A DNA stretch of 47,731 nt from a virus. The translations under genes were made by a program, and so were the position numbers. The stretch is from positions 1-47,731 of IMG/VR virus record IMGVR_UViG_3300046008_000898; one strand, 5' to 3'. Positions 41,381 through 47,731 of the stretch are shown piece after piece. The notes beneath the pieces were generated by a model. It searched no databases. It was not told where the DNA came from and was given only the letters and a program-made list of their open reading frames with translations. Position 1 is the first letter of the stretch; the number at the start of each line of letters is the position of its first letter.

Positions 41381-43260
41381 CTGAGCAGCAATATACCAAC
41401 GCCAACTATGTCATCGGAAATATATTAGCGAAGGCATTTAAACCAAGAATTCATATAACCGTATCTGACTGGAGCGATTTAAATATCGTATTGAGCGCAA
41501 AAGGTTCAAGTGAAGCGGGGCAATTTCGCACCTCACGCAATGAATTGTTACGCGAACCAATGAATTGTTTTAGCACGCATTCAAAAGTAAATGATGTTGT
41601 TTTGTGCTTTCCAGTGCAATTCGGGAAGACGACGGCGTGCGTGAATATCCTTTCATATTCAATGGTTCAATCACCTTGTCCAATTGGAATTTTCTTGCCA
41701 AATAGCGTGGTAACAGACGCTTGGATAGACCAGAAATTCAACCCTATTTTAGAAAATTGCAAAGTCCTAAGTGACTTGATTCTTGAAAATAGCACACGAC
41801 AAACCAGTAATCGTAGGAATTTTCGTGATTTTCTCGGTGGTGTCTTATTTATCGAGAATGCTAGTAATAGCGTTAGTGCTAAATCCAAAACCGTAAAATT
41901 ACTGATTGTTGACGAAATAGACGAATTTTCCGCGCAATATACCAGTGGCGATGACCCGCTAGAAATGTTAAAGGAAAGGTCAATTACTTACGGTGTGCAA
42001 GCAAAGCGGCTTTACGTTTCAACGCCCACCGTCAAAGGCGTGTCACGGATTGAATATCTTTACAATCAAAGCACCCAAGAACGGTTTCACATTCCCTGCC
42101 CGCATTGTGGACACTGGCAGCACTTGGTTTTAGAAGGCTTTAATTACCTCGCCAATGATTTAGAAAATGTCGTGTATCAATGCAAAGAATGCGAAGGCTT
42201 TATTTACGAACATCAAAAAACAGAATTATTCCAAAAAGCCCGTTGGATTGCTGAAAATCCAACCGCCAAAATGCGCGGTTTTCATGCCAATGCGTTTTAT
42301 GCGCCGATTGGCTTAGGGCTAACGTGGTCACAAATCATTACCCGTTACGAAAGCATTAAAGAAAACGGTTCAAGTCCTGAAATGAAAACGTTTTACAACT
42401 CGATGTTAGCGTTGGCGTATGAAGACTTATCGATGCAAAAAGTACGTTTATGTGGCTTGCAAGATAGAGCCGATAGTTACGCGCTACGCACTGCACCGCA
42501 ACAAGTTGGTGTTATTACAGCAGGGGTTGACGTACAACAAAATCGTCTAGCCGTTCAAATTGTTGGCTGGGGGGAACGAATGCGTTGTTATGTGTTGGAT
42601 TACTTTGAAATTTTTGGCAACCCGTCCAACCCGAAAATTTGGGACGAACTCACGGAAATTTTAAACACCCCAATTGAACGCGCTGATGGCAAGTTACTTG
42701 AAATTCAAAGTACGGCAATTGATAGCGGCTTTAAAACCAATGACGTTTATCAATACACTCGTTCAAAAAGAATCCGTCGCGCAATGGCAATCAAAGGCGC
42801 AAACACGATTCACGCTGACTGGATTTCAAAACCCAAAACGGTTGACGTGACGTATCGCGGTCAATCTGACAGATTCGGCGCAACCGTGTTTCATGTGGGT
42901 GTTCACATCATCAAAGACGATATTTTCTTACGCATTATTGAAGATTCCGACTGTGAACCTGTGGAACGTGCAATGCACTTTTCAGAGGATTTATCACCTG
43001 AGTATTTTGGCGGTGTGGTGTCTGAAACCAAGTCACATAAAACAGGGCGTTATGTAAAAATCAAAGGTGCGCCACGAAATGAACCGCTTGATACGTTGGT
43101 TTATGCGTTTGCGGCGGCACGGCATCCTGAATTGCGTTTGCATCGTTATAAAAAAGAACGCTGGGCAGAATTAACCCACCCGATAACGATAGAACATCAC
43201 GTTGATGAAATTGCCGCGCAAATCAACAGCACCAAAAAATCCTTTTATATACCCGACTAA
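41377..43260 (+). CDS. terminase large subunit, lambda gpA family
   Basis: 627 residues, against 641 for lambda A. Walker A-like CFPVQFGKTTACVN near 77-90, Walker B KLLIVDEIDEFS near 172, a zinc-like pair CPHCGHW / CKECEG near 245-275, and the nuclease domain from about 385 with acidic motifs (ITAGVDVQQNRLAVQIVGWG; STAIDSGFKTNDVY). It cuts concatemers at cos and pumps DNA into the head. Confidence 0.94.
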   Translation: MTEQQYTNANYVIGNILAKAFKPRIHITVSDWSDLNIVLSAKGSSEAGQFRTSRNELLREPMNCFSTHSKVNDVVLCFPVQFGKTTACVNILSYSMVQSPCPIGIFLPNSVVTDAWIDQKFNPILENCKVLSDLILENSTRQTSNRRNFRDFLGGVLFIENASNSVSAKSKTVKLLIVDEIDEFSAQYTSGDDPLEMLKERSITYGVQAKRLYVSTPTVKGVSRIEYLYNQSTQERFHIPCPHCGHWQHLVLEGFNYLANDLENVVYQCKECEGFIYEHQKTELFQKARWIAENPTAKMRGFHANAFYAPIGLGLTWSQIITRYESIKENGSSPEMKTFYNSMLALAYEDLSMQKVRLCGLQDRADSYALRTAPQQVGVITAGVDVQQNRLAVQIVGWGERMRCYVLDYFEIFGNPSNPKIWDELTEILNTPIERADGKLLEIQSTAIDSGFKTNDVYQYTRSKRIRRAMAIKGANTIHADWISKPKTVDVTYRGQSDRFGATVFHVGVHIIKDDIFLRIIEDSDCEPVERAMHFSEDLSPEYFGGVVSETKSHKTGRYVKIKGAPRNEPLDTLVYAFAAARHPELRLHRYKKERWAELTHPITIEHHVDEIAAQINSTKKSFYIPD

Positions 43261-43262
43261 TC

Positions 43263-43547
43263 ATGACTGACAACATTATTGAGCAAATCAAAAGCGCGGC
43301 AAATCAAGGCGCGTTAAATTTTGGACATTCGCCACAAATCGCCAGCGATTTAGCGGATTACATTGCCCATAAAATCATGAAATCTATCGGCGGCGCACCG
43401 TTTTACATTCCAAAAAATGACATTTACCAACGTAATCAGCAAATCAAAGCGGAATTCAACGGTAAAAATAAAGCCGATTTGCTTAAAAAATATGCTGTCA
43501 GTAAATCAACACTACACAGAATCTTAAAAAATCAAGGTGAAAAATGA
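43263..43547 (+). CDS. Mor/C-type transcription activator
   Basis: 94 residues. A helical N terminus is followed by the Mor signature GGAPFYIPKNDIYQRNQQIK and a C-terminal HTH (DLLKKYAVSKSTLHRIL). In phage Mu, Mor and C activate middle and late promoters. Here it follows terL directly and could turn on the structural operon. An activator of this type in a lambda-like packaging module indicates module exchange. Confidence 0.8.
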   Translation: MTDNIIEQIKSAANQGALNFGHSPQIASDLADYIAHKIMKSIGGAPFYIPKNDIYQRNQQIKAEFNGKNKADLLKKYAVSKSTLHRILKNQGEK

Positions 43548-44101
43548 GCATTCATCATTTAGTGGAACGATTAAGCATTAAGCGTGACGTGCCGCCGATT
43601 GCCTTTCTTGATGATGACTTCGATACGGAAGCGTATAAAAAATTACAGCGCACGGCGCAATCACAAATCGGACTACAACCCAAACTCAACACCGTGCAAC
43701 GGGTGAAATGGCGGCGCAAAAAATGGCGAATGCAAAATCCACAAAGCGCGAAACGCTGGCTTGAAAATAACCGTGAAAGAATTCGTACCTATTGGCGCAC
43801 CTATCGACAATCTGAACGCGGCAAACAAGCCACGAAACGTTGGCGGGAAAATAACCTCGAAAAATACAACGCTTATCAGTTGAAGTGGCTGAATGCTAAT
43901 CGTGAGGCGCGAAAAGCACGACAACGCCTTCGCAACGCCGAACGTTATCAAAACGACCCACTTTATAAACAAAAAAAACTCGAAAAAAATCGCCGCGCGT
44001 ATCACAAACACAAAGCGAAACAAATCGAGAAATACGGCATTGAAGGCTACAAAGCGATGCAACACAAAATTTACTTAAAACGAAAGGAAAAATACGCATG
44101 A
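43544..44101 (+). CDS. basic repeat-rich protein, unknown
   Basis: 185 residues, very basic, with repeated W/Y-x-N/R-x-E/R units (KRWLENNRERIRTYWRTYRQ; KRWRENNLEKYNAYQLKWLN). The repeats resemble the central linker of the HNH endonuclease at 40547, but there is no zinc finger or HNH core. It may be a DNA- or RNA-binding relic of a homing endonuclease. Overlaps both neighbours. Confidence 0.55.
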   Translation: MSIHHLVERLSIKRDVPPIAFLDDDFDTEAYKKLQRTAQSQIGLQPKLNTVQRVKWRRKKWRMQNPQSAKRWLENNRERIRTYWRTYRQSERGKQATKRWRENNLEKYNAYQLKWLNANREARKARQRLRNAERYQNDPLYKQKKLEKNRRAYHKHKAKQIEKYGIEGYKAMQHKIYLKRKEKYA

Positions 44102-44301
44102 TTTTTGATTTATACGACGCGCTTTTAATCACAGTTGGCTTGATTTGCGCCGTGTTTGCGTTCGTTGATTACAAAGTAAAAGGTGAAATCGAATGCAAGC
44201 ATTGTTTCGCCGAATTTCAAAGCACGGGAAAACGTAAATGTATCGACTGCGGCTATGAAGAAACGATTAGAAAACCCTATTACCCAAAACACCAACGTTA
44301 G
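44098..44301 (+). CDS. small membrane protein with zinc ribbon
   Basis: 67 residues. One membrane helix (YDALLITVGLICAVFAFVDY), then CKHC...CIDC as a four-Cys zinc ribbon and a basic tail. It overlaps the previous gene. Function unknown. Confidence 0.6.
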   Translation: MIFDLYDALLITVGLICAVFAFVDYKVKGEIECKHCFAEFQSTGKRKCIDCGYEETIRKPYYPKHQR

Positions 44302-44312
44302 GAAAATTCACC

Positions 44313-44747
44313 ATGCCATTTAAAATTCAACGCTTACAAGAAAACGCCATCATTCCACAACGCGCTTATCCATCGGATTCAGGAATGGATTTGCATTGCG
44401 TTGAAAATTTCACCTTGTTAGTTGGCGAACACGCGCTAATTAAAACAGGCATTGCTGTCGAAATGCCAACAGGTTACGAGTTGCAAATTCGCCCCCGTTC
44501 TGGGTTAGCGTTAAAACAAGGCATTACGGTTTTAAATTCACCAGGGACAATTGATGCCAGTTATCGCGGTGAAATTGGCGTGATTTTAAAGAATTTCGAC
44601 AATGAACCGCATTCATTCAAAGCAGGTGACAAAATCGCGCAAATGGTTATCAGCAAAGTTGAATTAGTCGATTTTGTTGAAGTCGATGCCCTGAATAATT
44701 CGGATCGTGGTAAAGGTGGTTTTGGTTCGACGGGGGTAAGTTTATGA
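44313..44747 (+). CDS. dut: dUTPase
   Basis: 144 residues with all five dUTPase motifs: YPSDSGMDL (I), RPRSGLA (II), GTIDASYRGEIGV with the catalytic Asp (III), GDKIAQMVI (IV) and RGKGGFGSTG (V). Full-length trimeric type. It hydrolyses dUTP to dUMP and so prevents uracil in phage DNA. AGGAAAA precedes ATG, and the stop overlaps ssb. Confidence 0.95.
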   Translation: MPFKIQRLQENAIIPQRAYPSDSGMDLHCVENFTLLVGEHALIKTGIAVEMPTGYELQIRPRSGLALKQGITVLNSPGTIDASYRGEIGVILKNFDNEPHSFKAGDKIAQMVISKVELVDFVEVDALNNSDRGKGGFGSTGVSL

Positions 44748-45238
44748 GCAATGTTTTTGCCGCAGTCTGTAATGTTTCTCAAGATGCCACCGTTAGATAC
44801 TTGCCCAGCGGTCAAGCGGTGTTAAATGTCAGCGTCGCTAACAATATCGGATTTGGTGATAAGCAACAAACCGTCTGGATTCGCGTTGCTTTGTGGGGTC
44901 GTCGCGCCGAAGGTTCACTTGTTGGCTATCTCAAAAAAGGACAAGCTGTTTTTATTTCGGGTGAATTAAGCACCAACGAATACACCAAAAACGACGGCAC
45001 AAAAGGGTTTCAACTCGAAGTGAACGCAGATATTTTAGATTTGGTAGGTGGTAAAAAATCCGATAATCAACAAGCAGCTTATGAATCTTATCAACAAGAC
45101 CCATATCCACCCGCCGCTTATGCACCACCCGTTACGCCATTAACACCGCAACAACAATATGAACGCGACATGGCGGCGTATAACGCGCAAAAGCCACAAC
45201 CGCCAAAACCTCACATTGACGATGACATCCCTTTTTAA
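44744..45238 (+). CDS. ssb: single-stranded DNA-binding protein
   Basis: 164 residues. OB fold at about 1-105 (VLNVSVANNIGFGDKQQTVW; IRVALWGRRAEGSLVGYLKK; VFISGELSTNEYTKNDGTKG). A Gln/Pro/Tyr-rich linker ends in the acidic tip DDDIPF, which recruits replication and repair proteins. It overlaps dut by 4 bases. It would coat phage ssDNA during replication. Confidence 0.95.
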   Translation: MSNVFAAVCNVSQDATVRYLPSGQAVLNVSVANNIGFGDKQQTVWIRVALWGRRAEGSLVGYLKKGQAVFISGELSTNEYTKNDGTKGFQLEVNADILDLVGGKKSDNQQAAYESYQQDPYPPAAYAPPVTPLTPQQQYERDMAAYNAQKPQPPKPHIDDDIPF

Positions 45239-45241
45239 GTT

Positions 45242-45421
45242 ATGGAAATTTATCAACCTAAAGGCTCGATGTGTACTAATTGTGTGCATAAAAACAGCAA
45301 ATGTTCACATCTTGATTTCTCAAAAATGAAAGTGATTGCCGTTGTTGAGCATGGCGGCGATTTGTTAAAAATTGTGCGATGCACTGAATTTAAGCGTGAA
45401 AGCAATGACCACCACCGTTGA
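45242..45421 (+). CDS. small four-Cys protein
   Basis: 59 residues: MEIYQPKGSMCTNCVHKNSK, then CSHLDFSKMKVI... and VRCTEF. Four Cys in CxxC-x6-C...C order suggest metal binding. From memory it resembles a recurring family of small phage proteins near ssb or recombination genes. Function unknown. Starts 3 bases after ssb. Confidence 0.6.
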   Translation: MEIYQPKGSMCTNCVHKNSKCSHLDFSKMKVIAVVEHGGDLLKIVRCTEFKRESNDHHR

Positions 45422-45587
45422 ATTATTCCAAAGATTAGACATTCCACAGAAAGACAAACTTTGCGACGATTTAATTAACTTCGGCATCGTTCACGAAATG
45501 AACCCAACCGCGTGGAATCGCACTTTAAAACAAGCGATAAAAAACTCACGCGGCACACTTAAAAACTGTATAGCTAACGCATCATAA
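45405..45587 (+). pseudogene. small phage gene interrupted by the IS
   Basis: Starts MTTTVELFQRLDIPQKDKLC inside the previous gene. The frame runs into the IS at 45571. If this end is joined to 519 (the other side of the left IS copy), the codon at the TA target becomes ATC and the frame continues INRLSR to a stop at 536-538, giving about 61 residues. The last codons seen here (IANAS) come from the IS terminal repeat. Confidence 0.7.
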
Positions 45588-46092
45588 AAAGAGTCTCAAA
45601 ATCGGGTGAAACAAAAAGTTCATCAAGAGAGTATCTGAATTTGTTACGAATAGATTTAATTTGCGCCCAAGAATGCTCAATGGGATTCAAATCAGGTGAA
45701 TAAGTGGGCAAAAATTCAGGAATACAACCCGCTGATAAAATACTTTGCAAAATGTCTTTGCGTTTATGAAATGTAGCATTATCCATCACAATCACGCTGT
45801 TTTTGGGTACTTTCGGTAATAAGTCTTGTGTCACCCAGGCAAAAAAAGTATTAGCATCGACATTGAGTGCAAATAATGCCACCGTCACCAATAAGCCGTT
45901 GAGTAATGCGCCAATGACATTAGTACGACCTTTGGCTCCCCAATTCAATTTACCAAAACAACGTTCACCGATTTTTGAGTATCCATGAGAGCGTGTACTT
46001 TCATGAGCAAAACCACTTTCATCAACATAAACAATGGCTCTGCCTTCAGATTTGTATTTCTCAATTTTGAGTTTAAATTCTTTGCGCAACAC
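45574..46092 (-). CDS. IS630-type transposase, DDE ORF
   Basis: 172 residues from GTG 46092. Catalytic motifs: YVDESGF (first Asp), VIVMDNATFHK (second Asp), and PTYSPDLNPIEHSWAQIKS (Glu). The reading frame is open upstream through TLKHPKADEVLRKEF, showing that it continues from the first ORF by a frameshift at the A9 run. The stop codon lies within the terminal repeat. Confidence 0.92.
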   Translation of the reverse strand: MLRKEFKLKIEKYKSEGRAIVYVDESGFAHESTRSHGYSKIGERCFGKLNWGAKGRTNVIGALLNGLLVTVALFALNVDANTFFAWVTQDLLPKVPKNSVIVMDNATFHKRKDILQSILSAGCIPEFLPTYSPDLNPIEHSWAQIKSIRNKFRYSLDELFVSPDFETLFMMR

Positions 46093-46093
46093 C

Positions 46094-46432
46094 TCATCTG
46101 CCTTGGGATGTTTTAGTGTTTTTTTTTCGACTAACGCCTAATCGTTTCAAGGCATAACGCATTCCTGAAGCACTTACGCAAAAACGTTCTGCCCGTTCGT
46201 AAATGAAATCATCTGGATGTTCTTCTACATCTTTTTTCAAGGCTTCCATATCGATTTTTTGTGCAGGTCTATTTCGCTTGAATACAGGATCTGGATTGCT
46301 TTTCCAGCGCGAAACACTTTCCTTTCCAACGCCAAAACGTTTTGCAGTTTCTTCATTTGTCAGACCTTCCTTTTCCTTTACCGAAAGCAGTTTTTTTCTG
46401 AATTGTGCTGGATATGCCACATTAACCCCCAA
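46094..46432 (-). CDS. IS630-type transposase, HTH ORF
   Basis: 112 residues from TTG 46432, same protein as at 139-477. It carries the DNA-binding domain. The sequence SRKKNTKTSQGR at its end crosses CGA-AAA-AAA-AAC. A +1 (or -2) slip there joins to the DDE frame, so both ORFs can make one full transposase. Confidence 0.88.
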   Translation of the reverse strand: MGVNVAYPAQFRKKLLSVKEKEGLTNEETAKRFGVGKESVSRWKSNPDPVFKRNRPAQKIDMEALKKDVEEHPDDFIYERAERFCVSASGMRYALKRLGVSRKKNTKTSQGR

Positions 46433-46472
46433 ATGAAGGCATTATCTCATCGTATTATGGTGCGTTAGCTAT

Positions 46473-46552
46473 ATCATAGTTTTTTAAGTTTTAAGGTTGA
46501 AATTTTTCGGGAGAGCGGAGAGCAAGTTGTGTAAATGTTAATTTTGCCATTT
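46473..46552. other. short non-coding host DNA beside the IS
   Basis: Host sequence between the IS and the hpnN stop. AT-rich at the IS side (AGTTTTTTAAGTTTTAAGG). No gene or clear terminator is seen. Confidence 0.6.
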
Positions 46553-47731
46553 TCAAACCTTTTTCCCACTCCAAGCAGGCAACACAATCAACGAACAAAT
46601 CACGGTAAAAAATAACCCAATTGATAACAATAAGCCCATGCTCGCCATGCCTTGATGATTGGTAAAAGACAAACTTGAAAAGCTGCACAAAGTCGTAATC
46701 GAACTGAAAATAATCCCACGCGTTGTACTGCTGTGTAACAAATTTTCGTCTTCACTTTGATTAAAATGCAAACGGTGCATAATCAAAATACTGCTATCAA
46801 TCCCCATTCCCAATAACAACGGCAATGCAATCACATTAGCAAAATTAAATGGATTATCTAGCAACACATTTGTCGCACCAGTTAATAACGCGGCGAGCAT
46901 CAAAGGGGCGATAACTAACGCGGTGTGCTTGAAATTGCGGTAAATAATCAAAAGTAATAATGTAATTGCCAAAAATGCGCCACCAAATGCTTGCACAAAT
47001 GCTTTCACTACCGCATCGCCGCCAGCTTCATTCGCAATTGGCAAACCTGAAACGGTGTTGTCAACACTTTGAACTTGTGCCACAAATTCTTTCAAATTTG
47101 CATCGATATTTTGGTCTTTTTCAGGTTGAATTAGCACTTTATAAAATCCATCTTTACTAACCCAACGTGAGCGAATATCCTCCGAAATATCATCAATTCC
47201 AAACGCTTTCGCGTTTAAACTTGTTCGCAAACGTTCCAATGTGTAAGGCAAAAGTCCTAGCATATTTTTTTCAATTGCTTTAAAAAATTCAGGTTCATCA
47301 TTATGCGAGTGCAACAAAATTTCAATATGACTTTGCAATTTTGTGAGAGTTTCAATTTGTGCATTTTGCGTTTTATCCGAAATGACTTGTTTTAATTGTT
47401 CATTGAATTTTACCATCGCGTCACGTTGTCCATGATTTTCGGCTAACGAAACGTTGAAATTTTCAAGTTGATTGCCCAACATTAAATTCAAATCGTCAAT
47501 AATGGCTAATTTTTCATCTTGATTATCAGCAACCAAATTACTCAAGGTAATTGCTTCATGTACGGCAGGTTGCGTTTTCATTTTTGTTGCTAACGCATTT
47601 GCCGCTTCCAAATTGTAAACTAAACCTGTTACAGCAAAAGGCGAATCATTTTTCGCTTGCAACAGTTCTTTAATCGTCGAAACCGATTCACTTTTTGGGT
47701 CACGCAAATTTATCGGATTCGCATCAAACGT
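46553..47731 (-). CDS. hpnN: HpnN-like hopanoid-associated RND transporter, C-terminal part
   Basis: At least 392 residues, continuing past the right window edge; the frame is open at 47731 (FDANPINLRDPKSESVSTI). A periplasmic domain is followed by a transmembrane block from about residue 235: FGGAFLAITLLLLIIYRNFK, LVIAPLMLAALLTGA, ANVIALPLLLGMGIDSSILI, GIIFSSITTLCSFSSLSF and SIGLFFTVICSLIVLPAW. The MGIDSSILIMHRL stretch is typical of MMPL/HpnN RND proteins, which move hopanoids to the outer membrane. This is a host gene. Confidence 0.82.
   Translation of the reverse strand, partial: TFDANPINLRDPKSESVSTIKELLQAKNDSPFAVTGLVYNLEAANALATKMKTQPAVHEAITLSNLVADNQDEKLAIIDDLNLMLGNQLENFNVSLAENHGQRDAMVKFNEQLKQVISDKTQNAQIETLTKLQSHIEILLHSHNDEPEFFKAIEKNMLGLLPYTLERLRTSLNAKAFGIDDISEDIRSRWVSKDGFYKVLIQPEKDQNIDANLKEFVAQVQSVDNTVSGLPIANEAGGDAVVKAFVQAFGGAFLAITLLLLIIYRNFKHTALVIAPLMLAALLTGATNVLLDNPFNFANVIALPLLLGMGIDSSILIMHRLHFNQSEDENLLHSSTTRGIIFSSITTLCSFSSLSFTNHQGMASMGLLLSIGLFFTVICSLIVLPAWSGKKV

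Larger units (their letters stand above)
45571..46471 (-). mobile_element. complete IS630-family insertion sequence, right copy
   Basis: 901 bp. Terminal inverted repeats TAGCTAACGC (45571-45580) and GCGTTAGCTA (46462-46471), extending imperfectly inward (ATCATAA versus ACCATAA). TA on each side (45569-45570, 46472-46473) is the expected target duplication. Two ORFs on the minus strand form a split transposase with a frameshift. Left flank is phage DNA, right flank is host DNA. Confidence 0.93.

Overview
The window holds one nearly complete temperate siphophage genome (about 45 kb, 516-45570) between two direct copies of the same IS630-type insertion sequence. After the right copy comes the 3' part of a host gene, an HpnN-like hopanoid-associated RND transporter. 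Together with the low GC content and the phage families seen, this suggests an AT-rich, hopanoid-making gammaproteobacterium, possibly a methanotroph. The species cannot be named from this sequence alone.

Layout. 1-516: IS630-like copy cut by the window edge. 596-1122: three small genes. 1186-2436 (minus): a secreted DNA/RNA nuclease carried as a moron. 2636-3681: a C4-type antisense RNA leader followed by a KilA-N antirepressor. 3692-4104: a small unknown gene between two near-identical terminators. 4167-8522: lambda-type head genes (gpW, portal B, protease C with nested scaffold, D, E). 8531-9601: a lysis cassette. 9601-12792: connectors, tail tube and the G/GT frameshift pair. 13183-20442: a very long tape measure protein with a lytic transglycosylase domain. 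20439-27988: tail tip, glycine-rich fibre, a repeat-rich adhesin and an adaptor-like protein. 28039-34497 (minus): the leftward early operon, with small genes, a tyrosine integrase, a PrtN-like regulator and O/P-like replication proteins. 34601-35474: the immunity switch (short repressor, YdaS-type Cro, palindromic operator). 36085-38475: Toprim primase-helicase. 38489-38576: iteron-like cluster. 38622-39578: a double-HTH/Rha regulator. 39950-43260: terminase small subunit, HNH endonuclease, terminase large subunit. 43263-45570: Mor-type activator, small proteins, dUTPase and SSB.

The phage map is circularly permuted. Terminase lies at the right end, portal at the left end, and the integrase with its likely attP lies inside. 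If the two IS-bordered ends are joined and one IS is removed, a small gene reading frame (45405-45570 plus 519-538) closes across the junction. The simplest reading is that a circular phage genome carrying one IS recombined with a chromosomal IS copy beside hpnN. An assembly join through the IS is the main alternative.

How the parts work together. The repressor lacks a self-cleavage domain, so induction probably depends on antirepressors: the C4-controlled KilA-N protein and perhaps the Rha fusion. A leftward early transcript would supply the integrase and replication proteins. The rightward transcript would supply Cro, primase-helicase, terminase, the Mor-type activator, dUTPase and SSB, and, across the IS junction in the circular phage, the structural genes. 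Notable oddities are the IS-bounded permutation, the C4/antirepressor leader, the repeat-expanded nuclease, the iteron cluster, a leader RNA that may hide a ribosome binding site, and the placement of lysis and DNA-metabolism genes inside the late region.
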